Part shown: positions 8,361-15,115 of the stretch, in pieces | How positions within the stretch are numbered: position 1 is the stretch's first letter | How the letters are laid out: the number at the start of each line of letters is the position of its first letter | Assembly: GCA_020636045.1 (NCBI GenBank) | Contig: JACJYP010000022.1 | Span: 1-35,452 of the forward strand | From: Lewinellaceae bacterium | Lineage (GTDB): Bacteria; Bacteroidota; Bacteroidia; Chitinophagales; Saprospiraceae | DNA: 35,452 nt | Reading direction: 5' to 3' | The notes under the pieces: generated by a model | What the model was told of the DNA's origin: nothing | Seen by the model: only the letters and a program-made list of their open reading frames with translations | Databases searched by the model: none | Position numbers and translations under genes: made by a program

Positions 8361-8612
8361 CACCCGCTTGAGTGTTGATTTTATGTAAATAACTCAAGTT
8401 GTGCCGGTAGCGCGGCGTTTACGCCGCCCGGGTCAAGGCCATTTATGGCCGTAATACGTAACAGTCGGCCATAAATGACCTCCAACAAGGCGGCGTAAAC
8501 GCCGCGCTACCAACTCTCGTATAGTTTGGTGCCTCTGTTAACGGCAAATGCTACGAACCGATCAATTGGTACAACTTGGGTTATTTACATAAAATCAACA
8601 CTCAAGCGGGTG
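8361..8612. repeat. MITE-like element, copy 1 (complete, 45-bp terminal inverted repeats)
   Basis: The left end (8361-8405, CACCCGCTTGAGTG...) is repeated in inverse at 8568-8612 with 2 mismatches in 45. Just inside it is a perfect 23-bp inverted repeat, 8406-8428 with 8489-8511 (GGTAGCGCGGCGTTTACG...). Between those arms are GGCCATTTATGGCC and GGCCATAAATGACC, which can pair again. The whole 252-bp element can fold into one long nested hairpin and encodes nothing. The flanks carry AATTTCCAGTTTCCGGTCGT on both sides (about 8341-8360 and 8635-8656). Confidence 0.85.
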
Positions 8613-8750
8613 AAGACCCAATTTCCAGGTTCTTAATTTCCAGTTTCCGGTCGTCACCCGTCAAGGCGTTGATATTAGGCAAACGGTTCTTGATCAGCGA
8701 TTTGTACAGGTAGTAAAATATTAGATAGTATACAGAATTAGGGTGATAAG

Positions 8751-9281
8751 ATGACGCGCCCGTACCTTAGCGGGATGAGCGCGTTACGATACCGAGACAT
8801 TCGAGAGAAAAAGGACCGAGTCCTCCGTCTCACAGGATTTGCACCGGAAGAATTCGAGGCTTTATGCGCCAAATTCACACCGGTATGGGAAAAATACATC
8901 AAAAACACCACGCTTGAAGGGAAACCCCGGAAGCGGCAGGTAAAAAAAGAGCGAAAGAACTCAATGTTGCCTACCACTGAGGACAAGTTGTTGTTTTTGC
9001 TGTACGAACATAAAAACTACCCTACGCAAGAGGCCTTGGCCACCCAGTTTGGAATGGAGCAACCTCATGCGAATATGTGGCTGAAAATCCTGCGCCCATT
9101 GTTGCAAGAAACCCTCCATCGGGAAGGTGATTTGCCACAACGCGTTTCAGAACGCCTGAACAAGGTCATTGGAGATCGCAAACGGGTGATCATTGACGGC
9201 GTAGAACGGCCCATATTGCGTTCTGGCGATTACGAAACGCAAGAAGAGGAGTTCAGTGGTAAAAAAAAGACATTGCGTTAA
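8751..9281 (+). CDS. Transposase, N-terminal frame (HTH_Tnp_4 and first DDE aspartate)
   Basis: 176 aa. The helix-turn-helix segment LPTTEDKLLFLLYEHKNYPTQEALATQFG spans about 73-101. VIIDGVERPI holds D149, the first acid of the DDE triad. The frame reads into SGKKKTLR and stops at 9279-9281. Family members read on through (Y/F)SGKKKxHTVKN, which here continues in the other frame starting at the A8 run (9261-9268). The protein made from this frame alone lacks the second Asp and the Glu and could not catalyse transposition. It would have to be joined to the next frame by a +1 (or -2) shift, or by transcript slippage on A8. Confidence 0.88.
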   Translation: MTRPYLSGMSALRYRDIREKKDRVLRLTGFAPEEFEALCAKFTPVWEKYIKNTTLEGKPRKRQVKKERKNSMLPTTEDKLLFLLYEHKNYPTQEALATQFGMEQPHANMWLKILRPLLQETLHREGDLPQRVSERLNKVIGDRKRVIIDGVERPILRSGDYETQEEEFSGKKKTLR

Positions 9282-9690
9282 GAACGTGCTGATTTCAGGC
9301 GACGATCAAAAGATTATCTACCTCAGCCCGACCTATAGCGGTTCTGTCCACGATAAAGCCATTGCAGACGAACAGGATTTTCAATTTCAAAGAACGATTG
9401 ATTTACTCGGGGACAGTGGTTTTCAAGGATTCAAACCCAAAAATGCCAACATCATTCAGCCCCTCAAGAAGCCTAAAGGCAAAGAATTGACCCCTGAACA
9501 AAAAGAACAGAACAAAGACAAGTCAAAAATCAGAGTCGTAGTCGAACATAGCATCCGTGGTCTCAAGATTTGGCGAATTGCAAAGGATGTATGTCGAACC
9601 TGGCGAATTGATTTGCGGGATTACAACATTTTCATCCCTTGCGGGCTTCACAACTTCAGGTTGCGGGTGCGCGGAAGAATAGCATTCTAA
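9256..9690 (+). CDS. Transposase, C-terminal frame (second Asp and Glu of DDE triad)
   Basis: About 140 residues continuing the transposase: KKRHCVKNVLISGDDQK, SPTYSGSVHDK, then LLGDSGFQG with the second catalytic Asp (codon 9412-9414) and VVVEHSIRGLKIWR with the catalytic Glu (codon 9544-9546). No ATG suits it; the only early start is a GTG at 9256, inside the overlap with the first frame, so it is more likely reached by frameshifting at 9261-9268. It ends 14 bp beyond the last conserved part, just inside the right terminal repeat. If frameshifting does not occur, this IS copy is dead. Confidence 0.8.
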   Translation: MVKKRHCVKNVLISGDDQKIIYLSPTYSGSVHDKAIADEQDFQFQRTIDLLGDSGFQGFKPKNANIIQPLKKPKGKELTPEQKEQNKDKSKIRVVVEHSIRGLKIWRIAKDVCRTWRIDLRDYNIFIPCGLHNFRLRVRGRIAF

Positions 9691-9731
9691 TTCTGTATAC
9701 TATCTATTGATGTTCAACTATCTATCTCAAA

Positions 9732-9946
9732 TTGTGCCGGTAGCGCGGCGTTTACGCCGCCCGGGTCAAGGCCATTTATGGCCGTAACGCGAAACAGTCG
9801 GCCATAAATGACCTCCAACAAGGCGGCGTAAACGCCACGCTACCAATTACCGTATAGTTATGGGGCCTCTGTTAACGGCAAATGCCACGAACCGATCAAT
9901 TGGTACAACTTGAGTTATTTACATAAAATCAACACTCAAGCGGGTG
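9732..9946. repeat. MITE-like element, copy 2 (left terminal repeat missing)
   Basis: Direct repeat of 8401-8612. Its 23-bp hairpin arms are 9737-9759 and 9822-9844 with one mismatch. The right terminal repeat (9902-9946) is intact, but the left one is replaced by an unrelated stretch ending TCTCAAATTGTGCC. Its 3' extension (9947-10060) matches 8613-8720 before the IS, showing that the duplicated unit includes this tail. Confidence 0.85.
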
Positions 9947-10080
9947 ACGACCCAATTTCCAGTTTCTTAATTTCCAGTTTCCGGTCGTCACCCGTCAAAG
10001 CGTTTGTATTTGGCAAAAGGTTCTTAATCAGCGACTTGTATAGGCAATGCAATATTTACGTTCAATTTTTATCTCAAATT

Positions 10081-10293
10081 GTGCCGGTAGCGCGGCGTTT
10101 ACGCCGCCCGGATCAAGGCCATTTATGGCCGTAACGCGAAACAGTCGGCCATAAATGACCTCCAACAAGGCGGCGTAAACGCCGCGCTACCAACTCCCGT
10201 ATAGTTATGGTGCCTCTGTTAACGGCAAATGCTACGAACCGATCAATTGGTACAACTTGGGTTATTTGCATAAAATCAACACACAAGCGGGTG
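10081..10293. repeat. MITE-like element, copy 3
   Basis: Starts 349 bp after copy 2. The hairpin arms 10086-10108 and 10169-10191 are perfect. The right terminal repeat ends at 10293 and is followed by several AATTTCCC/AATTTCCAG units (about 10300-10360) up to the promoter of the DinB operon. Confidence 0.85.
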
Positions 10294-10381
10294 AAGACCC
10301 AATTTCCAGTTTCCCAATTTCCCAATTTCCCAATTTCCAGTTTCTAATTTCCCGTTTCCCGTTATTGCGCGGGAGCCTGCG

Positions 10382-10389
10382 TACTTTTG
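10382..10389 (+). promoter_or_regulatory. Putative -7 element of the DinB/methyltransferase operon
   Basis: TACTTTTG matches TAnnTTTG and lies 25 bases before the ATG at 10415. No -33 TTG is at the right spacing. Confidence 0.45.
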
Positions 10390-10414
10390 CAACACAACAA
10401 ATCTTGTACCTGCC

Positions 10415-10858
10415 ATGCTCAAAGAAGCCTTCCTGACGATCTTCGAACGCGACCTGCGCACCCTGAAAAACGAGATCGGCCAGTACCGCAACGAAGCCGA
10501 TCTGTGGGTTGTAAAACCCGGTATCAGCAACTCCGCGGGCAATCTGTGCCTGCACCTGATCGGCAACCTCAAGCACTTTGTGGGGGCCGTGTTGGGGCAA
10601 ACGGGCTATGTGCGCGAACGTGAACGCGAATTTTCCGATAAAAATGTGCCCCGCGAAACCTTGCTGGCAAGCATCGACGAAACCATCGAAGTGGTCAAAA
10701 AGGCCCTCGGCGACCTGCCCGATGACATGTTCGACCAGAACTTTCCCGTGGAAAAACGCGGCGAGACCGTCAAAACGGATTTTATGCTGCTCCACCTGTT
10801 CGGCCATTTCAGTTACCACCTCGGCCAGATCAACTACCACCGGCGCCTGATATCCTGA
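10415..10858 (+). CDS. DinB-fold protein (DUF1572-like)
   Basis: 147 aa, four-helix DinB/YfiT fold. The pattern of metal-ligand histidines is visible: H47 in NLCLHLIGNLKHF, then H131 and H135 in LLHLFGHFSYHLGQINYHRR near the C-terminus. Proteins of this fold bind a divalent metal and often act as thiol (bacillithiol/mycothiol/glutathione) transferases or have no known function. It is the first gene of a probable three-gene operon with a second DinB protein 46 bp downstream and a methyltransferase after it. The function is unassigned; only the fold is claimed. Confidence 0.8.
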   Translation: MLKEAFLTIFERDLRTLKNEIGQYRNEADLWVVKPGISNSAGNLCLHLIGNLKHFVGAVLGQTGYVREREREFSDKNVPRETLLASIDETIEVVKKALGDLPDDMFDQNFPVEKRGETVKTDFMLLHLFGHFSYHLGQINYHRRLIS

Positions 10859-10904
10859 ACCCGGCGCGATACATTATGAAGCAAAAACACTTTTTCCGCA
10901 ACAA

Positions 10905-11381
10905 ATGAGCACACTCGAAGAACAGGTCGCCGACACCTGGCGCATCCACCAGCGCATTATGATGTTTATGATCGGGGCCCTGCCCGATGCGGCGCTCTCC
11001 GCCACGCTGAGCACGCGGGGCGGCCGCGACATTGCCAGGCAACTTGCACACGCGCACAACGTGCGCGCCATGCGCCTCGAATCGTTCGCCAAAAAACAGG
11101 CGCTGCCGCTGTACCAGTTTGACAAGGACGAAAGCCCGGCAAAAGAAAAACTGCTCGAAGCGTTCGAACAATCGGGCGCGGCCATGGAGCAATATATTCT
11201 TTTCGCCCTGGGCAACGACGGGCAGGTATCTAATTTCAAACGCGGCGTGGTGCCCATGATCGGCTATTACATTTCCCACGAAGCGCATCACCGCGGCCAC
11301 CTGTACCTGACCATGAAACAGTGCGGCATTAAAATGCCCGACGAACTGCGCTGGGGCATCTGGGAGTGGAACAAGATCTAA
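10905..11381 (+). CDS. DinB-family protein
   Basis: 158 aa. A second DinB-type four-helix protein, only distantly similar to the one before it. The likely metal ligands are H49 or H51 in RQLAHAHNVR and the cluster H125, H128, H129 and H132 in YYISHEAHHRGHLYL, typical of DinB proteins (xHxxHHRGQ). The conserved C-terminal W (LRWGIWEWNK) is also seen. It lies 46 bp after the first DinB gene and 9 bp before the methyltransferase gene, so all three are probably cotranscribed. The substrate is unknown. Confidence 0.85.
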   Translation: MSTLEEQVADTWRIHQRIMMFMIGALPDAALSATLSTRGGRDIARQLAHAHNVRAMRLESFAKKQALPLYQFDKDESPAKEKLLEAFEQSGAAMEQYILFALGNDGQVSNFKRGVVPMIGYYISHEAHHRGHLYLTMKQCGIKMPDELRWGIWEWNKI

Positions 11382-11390
11382 CGGATTCGA

Positions 11391-11939
11391 ATGGAACTGA
11401 AAACGGCGATCGGGTTGATCGAAGGCGATCATTTTGACGGAAAAGCGCCGGAAGTCTGGGCAGACCTGGGCTGTGGCGCGGGTCTGTTCAGTTATGCCCT
11501 CGCACACCTGTTGCCTGCGGGCAGCGCGGTGATCGCGGTTGACCGTTCGCCTGCGGCGCTGGAAAGTCACCCCAATCCGAAACAGGCGACCATTTCACAA
11601 AAACAGTTCGATTTTGAAAACGACGAGTGGCAATTGCCGCCGCTGGACGGTATCCTGATGGCCAATTCACTGCATTTCGTTCGGAACAAGGCGGCCTTTT
11701 TGCCAAAGATCCGGGCGGGTATAAAGGAAGACGGACGCGTAGTAATTGTGGAATACGAAACCGACGTGCCCAACCCCTGGGTGCCGTACCCGCTTCGTTT
11801 CGAAAGCCTGAAAGCACTGCTTGAACAGACGGGCTTCGCCGAAGTACAACACCTTCGGGAGCATCCTTCCCGCTACGGCAGGGCCCGCATTTATGCCGCA
11901 GTAGCGGGCATTCAACGCATGACCCACTCGCGGCAATAG
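11391..11939 (+). CDS. Class I SAM-dependent methyltransferase
   Basis: 182 aa, a small Rossmann-fold methyltransferase. Motif I is DLGCGAGLFSY at 25-35, the acidic end of strand 2 is D51 in VIAVDRS, and a motif IV-like LDGILMANSLHFV follows. Past the core there is only a short C-terminal part with no obvious substrate domain. It starts 9 bp after the DinB gene, so it is probably translationally coupled. Its last 28 bp overlap the end of the convergent decarboxylase gene (TAG at 11937-11939 against that gene's stop at 11912-11914). The substrate is unknown. Confidence 0.85.
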   Translation: MELKTAIGLIEGDHFDGKAPEVWADLGCGAGLFSYALAHLLPAGSAVIAVDRSPAALESHPNPKQATISQKQFDFENDEWQLPPLDGILMANSLHFVRNKAAFLPKIRAGIKEDGRVVIVEYETDVPNPWVPYPLRFESLKALLEQTGFAEVQHLREHPSRYGRARIYAAVAGIQRMTHSRQ

Positions 11940-13333
11940 CGCTGCAAGGTTTCAAAGAGCGCGATTATAGTATCCGTGTCGGTGTAAATGTTCACCGGGT
12001 TGATGCGGAACCAGGTTTTCCCCTTCATGGCCGTACTGGCAAACCAGAACTGCCCTTCCCGTTCGATGCGGGCCGCTACTTCGTGGTGCAGTTGCGCGCG
12101 CTGCTCCTCGTCCAGGTCGGCGCCTGTGTAGCGAATACAAACGGCCGACATGACCGGCTCGGTGGCCGATTCGAATTCCGGGTCCTGTACTGCCAGTTGA
12201 TGCAGGTGCGCCGCCAGCGCAACGTTTCGATCCACCCATTCCCCGATCTGCGCGGCTCCGTAGTGCTGAAAACTCATCCACACCTTCAGGCTGCGAAAGC
12301 GACGGGATTGTTCGAACCCGTGCACATAAAACTGGTAGCGCTCGTTTTTTTGTCCGCTCTGGTCGGTCAGGTAGGCGTGCTGCATGCCGAATGAAGCCGT
12401 GAGCCGGTCGTGGTCTTTTACGAGGATAGCGCCGGCGTCGAGCGGCGCGTAAAACCACTTGTGCGGGTCGATCGTGACCGAATCGGCCAGGTGCAGGCCT
12501 TCGAGCACACCGGGGTGTTGCTGCGACAGCAGCATGCCGCCCCCGTATGCGGCATCCACATGCAGCCAGCATTGTTCGCGGGCGGCGATGGCGGCCAGCG
12601 CTTTCAGGTCGTCCACAGCGCCGAGATTGGTGGTGCCGGCCAGGCCGATGATGCACAACGGGCGTATTCCCTGCCTGCGGTCGGCTTCCAGTGCGGCTTC
12701 CAGTGCCTCGATGCGCAGGCGATAGTGTTCGTCGGCAGGCAGTACGCGCAGGTTGTCGCGCCCGATGCCCACGGCATCCACGGATTTATCGAGCGAAACA
12801 TGCCGCTCTTCCGAAACATACACGGCATATCGGCCCTGCAAACCTTCGTGTTGCGCGCGGTCGCCGCTGACATGATCGCGCGCCAGTTTTAGTCCGATAA
12901 AATTTGCCGTCATGCCGCCGCTGCTCAGATTGCCCCCGGCATGCGCGTCATAGCCTATGAGGTCGTTGAGCCAGCGGATAACGCGGCGCTCCATGGCCAC
13001 GGCGGAAGGGCCGATCGAATAGGCGCCCAGATTCTGGTTGAGCGCGGATGCCAGCAAGTCGCCGAGGATGCCGGCGGGGTTGGGCGAGGGAGTGATCAGC
13101 CCCATATAGCCCCTGTGGTTGACGTGTGTGCAATAGGGAAGCAGTTTCTCTTCCAGCAAAGTCTGTATCTCGTGCAGCGGGCGCGGCCCCGATGGCAGGG
13201 GCTCGTCGAACAGGGCATGCAGAAACGCAGGCTCCACGTCGGGGAAAAGCGGCTTCTCCTGTACCTGTTGCAGGTAATCTGCGATAAAATCGACCATGCG
13301 GTGACCCGCTTCGCGAAATTCGGTGTAGTCCAT
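11912..13333 (-). CDS. Pyridoxal-dependent group II decarboxylase (aromatic-L-amino-acid decarboxylase type)
   Basis: 473 aa. Cytosolic PLP enzyme that removes CO2 from an amino acid, probably aromatic (Trp, Tyr, Phe or DOPA). The PLP lysine is K292 in TIDPHKWFY; D260 (HVDAAYGG) binds the pyridine nitrogen and H178 (SEERHVS) stacks on the ring. The N-terminal part MDYTEFREAGHRMVDFIADYL matches the family start, so the ATG at 13333 is preferred over an upstream open extension that lies inside the next gene. It follows the oxidoreductase gene by 20 bp on the same strand and is likely cotranscribed with it. Exact substrate specificity cannot be read from the sequence. Confidence 0.92.
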   Translation of the reverse strand: MDYTEFREAGHRMVDFIADYLQQVQEKPLFPDVEPAFLHALFDEPLPSGPRPLHEIQTLLEEKLLPYCTHVNHRGYMGLITPSPNPAGILGDLLASALNQNLGAYSIGPSAVAMERRVIRWLNDLIGYDAHAGGNLSSGGMTANFIGLKLARDHVSGDRAQHEGLQGRYAVYVSEERHVSLDKSVDAVGIGRDNLRVLPADEHYRLRIEALEAALEADRRQGIRPLCIIGLAGTTNLGAVDDLKALAAIAAREQCWLHVDAAYGGGMLLSQQHPGVLEGLHLADSVTIDPHKWFYAPLDAGAILVKDHDRLTASFGMQHAYLTDQSGQKNERYQFYVHGFEQSRRFRSLKVWMSFQHYGAAQIGEWVDRNVALAAHLHQLAVQDPEFESATEPVMSAVCIRYTGADLDEEQRAQLHHEVAARIEREGQFWFASTAMKGKTWFRINPVNIYTDTDTIIALFETLQRYCREWVMR

Positions 13334-13353
13334 GTGTGTCGGGTTAAGGTTCT

Positions 13354-14439
13354 TTAATCGATCACAATTCTTTTGCCTTCGGTAGCCGAGCGGTGGATCG
13401 CCTCCACGACGCGGATGTCGCGCAGCCCTTCTTCTCCCGGCACCATCGGCGGTGTGCCCTGCAGGATACCCAGCGCGTCGTCGTCCATTTGCCGGGTCTG
13501 CTGGTTGGGAATTTCCCGGTCGAGCATGATACCGCGGCTGGTAGAACCCTGGATGCCGCTGTACGATTGAAACGGTTCGAGTTTGTACCATCCTTTTTCG
13601 GCCGTGACATACAGGTAATTCATACTCATTCCCAGGCTGGTGGCGCAGTTGGCCAGGGCGCCGGAGGGGAATTCCAGTTGGAACAGGGTGGTTTCGTCGG
13701 CCTCCGAGTATATTTCCGGACGGGTGGTGCGTTCCTGTGCGAGTACGGCGATGGGCTCTTCACCCGTGACGTATCGGGTAGCATTGAGCGGGTACACGCC
13801 CATATCGAACATGGCGCCGCCGCCCATGCTCCTTTTTTGCTTCCAGTGGTCCTTGCGCCCGTCGAAATAGCCGGCGGCTACGGAGATCATCTTCACCCCG
13901 CCGTAGGTTTTGTTTTTTCCGAAGGAAATGATCTCCTGGGTATTCGGCTCGTGCTGCATGCGGTAGCCGATGGACAGTGAAACCTTGTTCGAGCGGCAGG
14001 CATCGATCATGGCCTGGCATTCCGCGACGCTCATCGCCATGGGTTTTTCGCACCACACGTGTTTGCCGGCCCGGGCTGCCCGCACCGTGTATTCCTTGTG
14101 CATAAATGGCGGCAGCACTACATACACCACGTCGATGTCCGGGTTGTCGGCGATGCGGTCGAAGTTGTCGTAGTCGTAGACGTTTCGCTCCGGCAGTTTG
14201 TATTGCTTTTGCCAGCGCTCCGCCTTTTCCGGGCTGCCGGTCACGATGCCCGCCAGGTAGCAGTGCCGGGTCAGTTGCAGGGCCGGAGCGAGCAGGTCTG
14301 TGCTGTAATAGCCCAGGCCGACCAGGGCGATACCCAGCCGCTCTTTTTTTCTTCCCGTGTAAAACTTCGGGAGTCTGGCGCCGGCCACGGCGGCAGCGCC
14401 GACCGCCAGGTGTTTGAGTATTGTTCTGCGTTTGGTCAT
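13354..14439 (-). CDS. Tat-exported Gfo/Idh/MocA-family oxidoreductase
   Basis: 361 aa. The start MTKRRTILKHLAVGAAAVAG has the twin-arginine pattern RRTILK and a hydrophobic stretch, so the protein is probably exported folded with its cofactor. The NAD(P)-binding GLGYYS is at 41-46, CEKPMA with K132 at 130-135, and GGGAMFDMGVYP (D212, Y216) is the C-terminal-domain active-site motif; Tyr instead of His fits the glucose-fructose oxidoreductase-like clade. Such enzymes oxidise or reduce sugars, often in glycan breakdown. An upstream in-frame ATG at 14493 would bury the Tat signal, so 14439 is chosen. It is the first gene of a two-gene unit with the decarboxylase; no functional link between them is obvious. 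Confidence 0.88.
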   Translation of the reverse strand: MTKRRTILKHLAVGAAAVAGARLPKFYTGRKKERLGIALVGLGYYSTDLLAPALQLTRHCYLAGIVTGSPEKAERWQKQYKLPERNVYDYDNFDRIADNPDIDVVYVVLPPFMHKEYTVRAARAGKHVWCEKPMAMSVAECQAMIDACRSNKVSLSIGYRMQHEPNTQEIISFGKNKTYGGVKMISVAAGYFDGRKDHWKQKRSMGGGAMFDMGVYPLNATRYVTGEEPIAVLAQERTTRPEIYSEADETTLFQLEFPSGALANCATSLGMSMNYLYVTAEKGWYKLEPFQSYSGIQGSTSRGIMLDREIPNQQTRQMDDDALGILQGTPPMVPGEEGLRDIRVVEAIHRSATEGKRIVID

Positions 14440-14505
14440 AACGATCGTTTTTTCGGAACGGAAAGACTGTTTTGGACAAAAGCCGGCGATCATGGAAACG
14501 CCGGA

Positions 14506-14530
14506 TTGATACCTTTGCCGAAGGTATCAA
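14506..14530 (+). promoter_or_regulatory. Inverted repeat overlapping a -7 promoter motif
   Basis: TTGATACCTT (14506-14515) is perfectly inverted as AAGGTATCAA (14521-14530) with a 5-base centre. The left arm and centre contain TACCTTTG (14510-14517), a TAnnTTTG match 49 bases before the DUF1801 gene. A repressor bound here would block that promoter; alternatively it is just a leader hairpin. Confidence 0.45.
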
Positions 14531-14566
14531 TAAAATGGAAGCCGCTTTTACAAACGATCGACACTT

Positions 14567-14944
14567 ATGCCTGCATCCGACCTGTCCGACATCCGCAACA
14601 CACTGATCCAAATATTAAAAGCCCATACGCCGCCCCTGCAAGTGCGTGTCGACACGGATGCCGTGTTCGAAGTGGCCGGCACCAAACCGACCATGCAGGG
14701 CAAACAAAAAGTAGACGGCATCTATTTTGCCAGCGTCGTCCCCAAGCCGGGCGACATCAGGCTCTACTTTTTTCCCAACTACACCCATCCGGCGGCCTTT
14801 AGCGGTATGTCCGACGCGCTGAAAAAATGCCTGAAAGGCAAAAGTTGTTTTCACATCAAAAAACTCGACCCCGCACTGGAAGCAGAGATCAAAAATATGG
14901 TGGCAACGGGAGTGGCGGCTTATCAAACAGACGGTTTGATCTGA
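14567..14944 (+). CDS. DUF1801-like protein
   Basis: 125 aa, no signal peptide. The stretch YFASVVPKPGDIRLYFFPNYTHP, followed by LKKCLKGKSCFHIKKLD and a C-terminal EIKNMVATGVAAYQTDG, is the pattern of the small DUF1801/YdhG-like family. Members have a mixed alpha/beta fold related to frataxin-like proteins and no established activity. It is divergent from the Gfo/Idh/MocA gene and preceded by a promoter motif inside an inverted repeat. It appears monocistronic, with REP-like sequence downstream. Confidence 0.72.
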   Translation: MPASDLSDIRNTLIQILKAHTPPLQVRVDTDAVFEVAGTKPTMQGKQKVDGIYFASVVPKPGDIRLYFFPNYTHPAAFSGMSDALKKCLKGKSCFHIKKLDPALEAEIKNMVATGVAAYQTDGLI

Positions 14945-14960
14945 AGAGGCAGCGCAGGTA

Positions 14961-15030
14961 TTTCCCGTCAGGGAATGAACTTCGGAATATGATGTGTGGA
15001 TAGCGATCTAAAAATATTGCTGCGCAACAG
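14961..15030. repeat. Fragments of REP-like repeats
   Basis: TTCCCGTCAGGGAATGAAC followed by TTCGGAATATGATGTGTGGA (about 14961-15000) matches, with changes, the right part of the element at 30821-30856. TTGCTGCGCAACA (15017-15029) is the inverse of 19734-19746. Confidence 0.5.
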
Positions 15031-15115
15031 TCGCTTCCTTAGGAGCGTCTGATCCATCAATCCAAGTTGTTTCCAAAAACTCGTATTAGATTAGCTCGAA
15101 ACAATTTTTAATTAC

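Larger units (their letters stand above)
8724..9704 (+). mobile_element. IS5-like insertion sequence (DDE_Tnp_4 transposase), about 981 bp
   Basis: The ends are perfect inverted repeats GATAGTATACAGAATTAG (8724-8741, inverse at 9687-9704). They are flanked by TA on both sides (8722-8723 and 9705-9706), consistent with a 2-bp target duplication; because TA is its own complement, the repeats could equally be 20 bp. The IS holds two overlapping transposase frames. Removing it and one TA leaves a 348-bp spacing between repeat copies 1 and 2, nearly the same as the 349 bp between copies 2 and 3. The insertion is therefore younger than the array. Family placement rests on the transposase domain and not on a database match. 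Confidence 0.88.
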
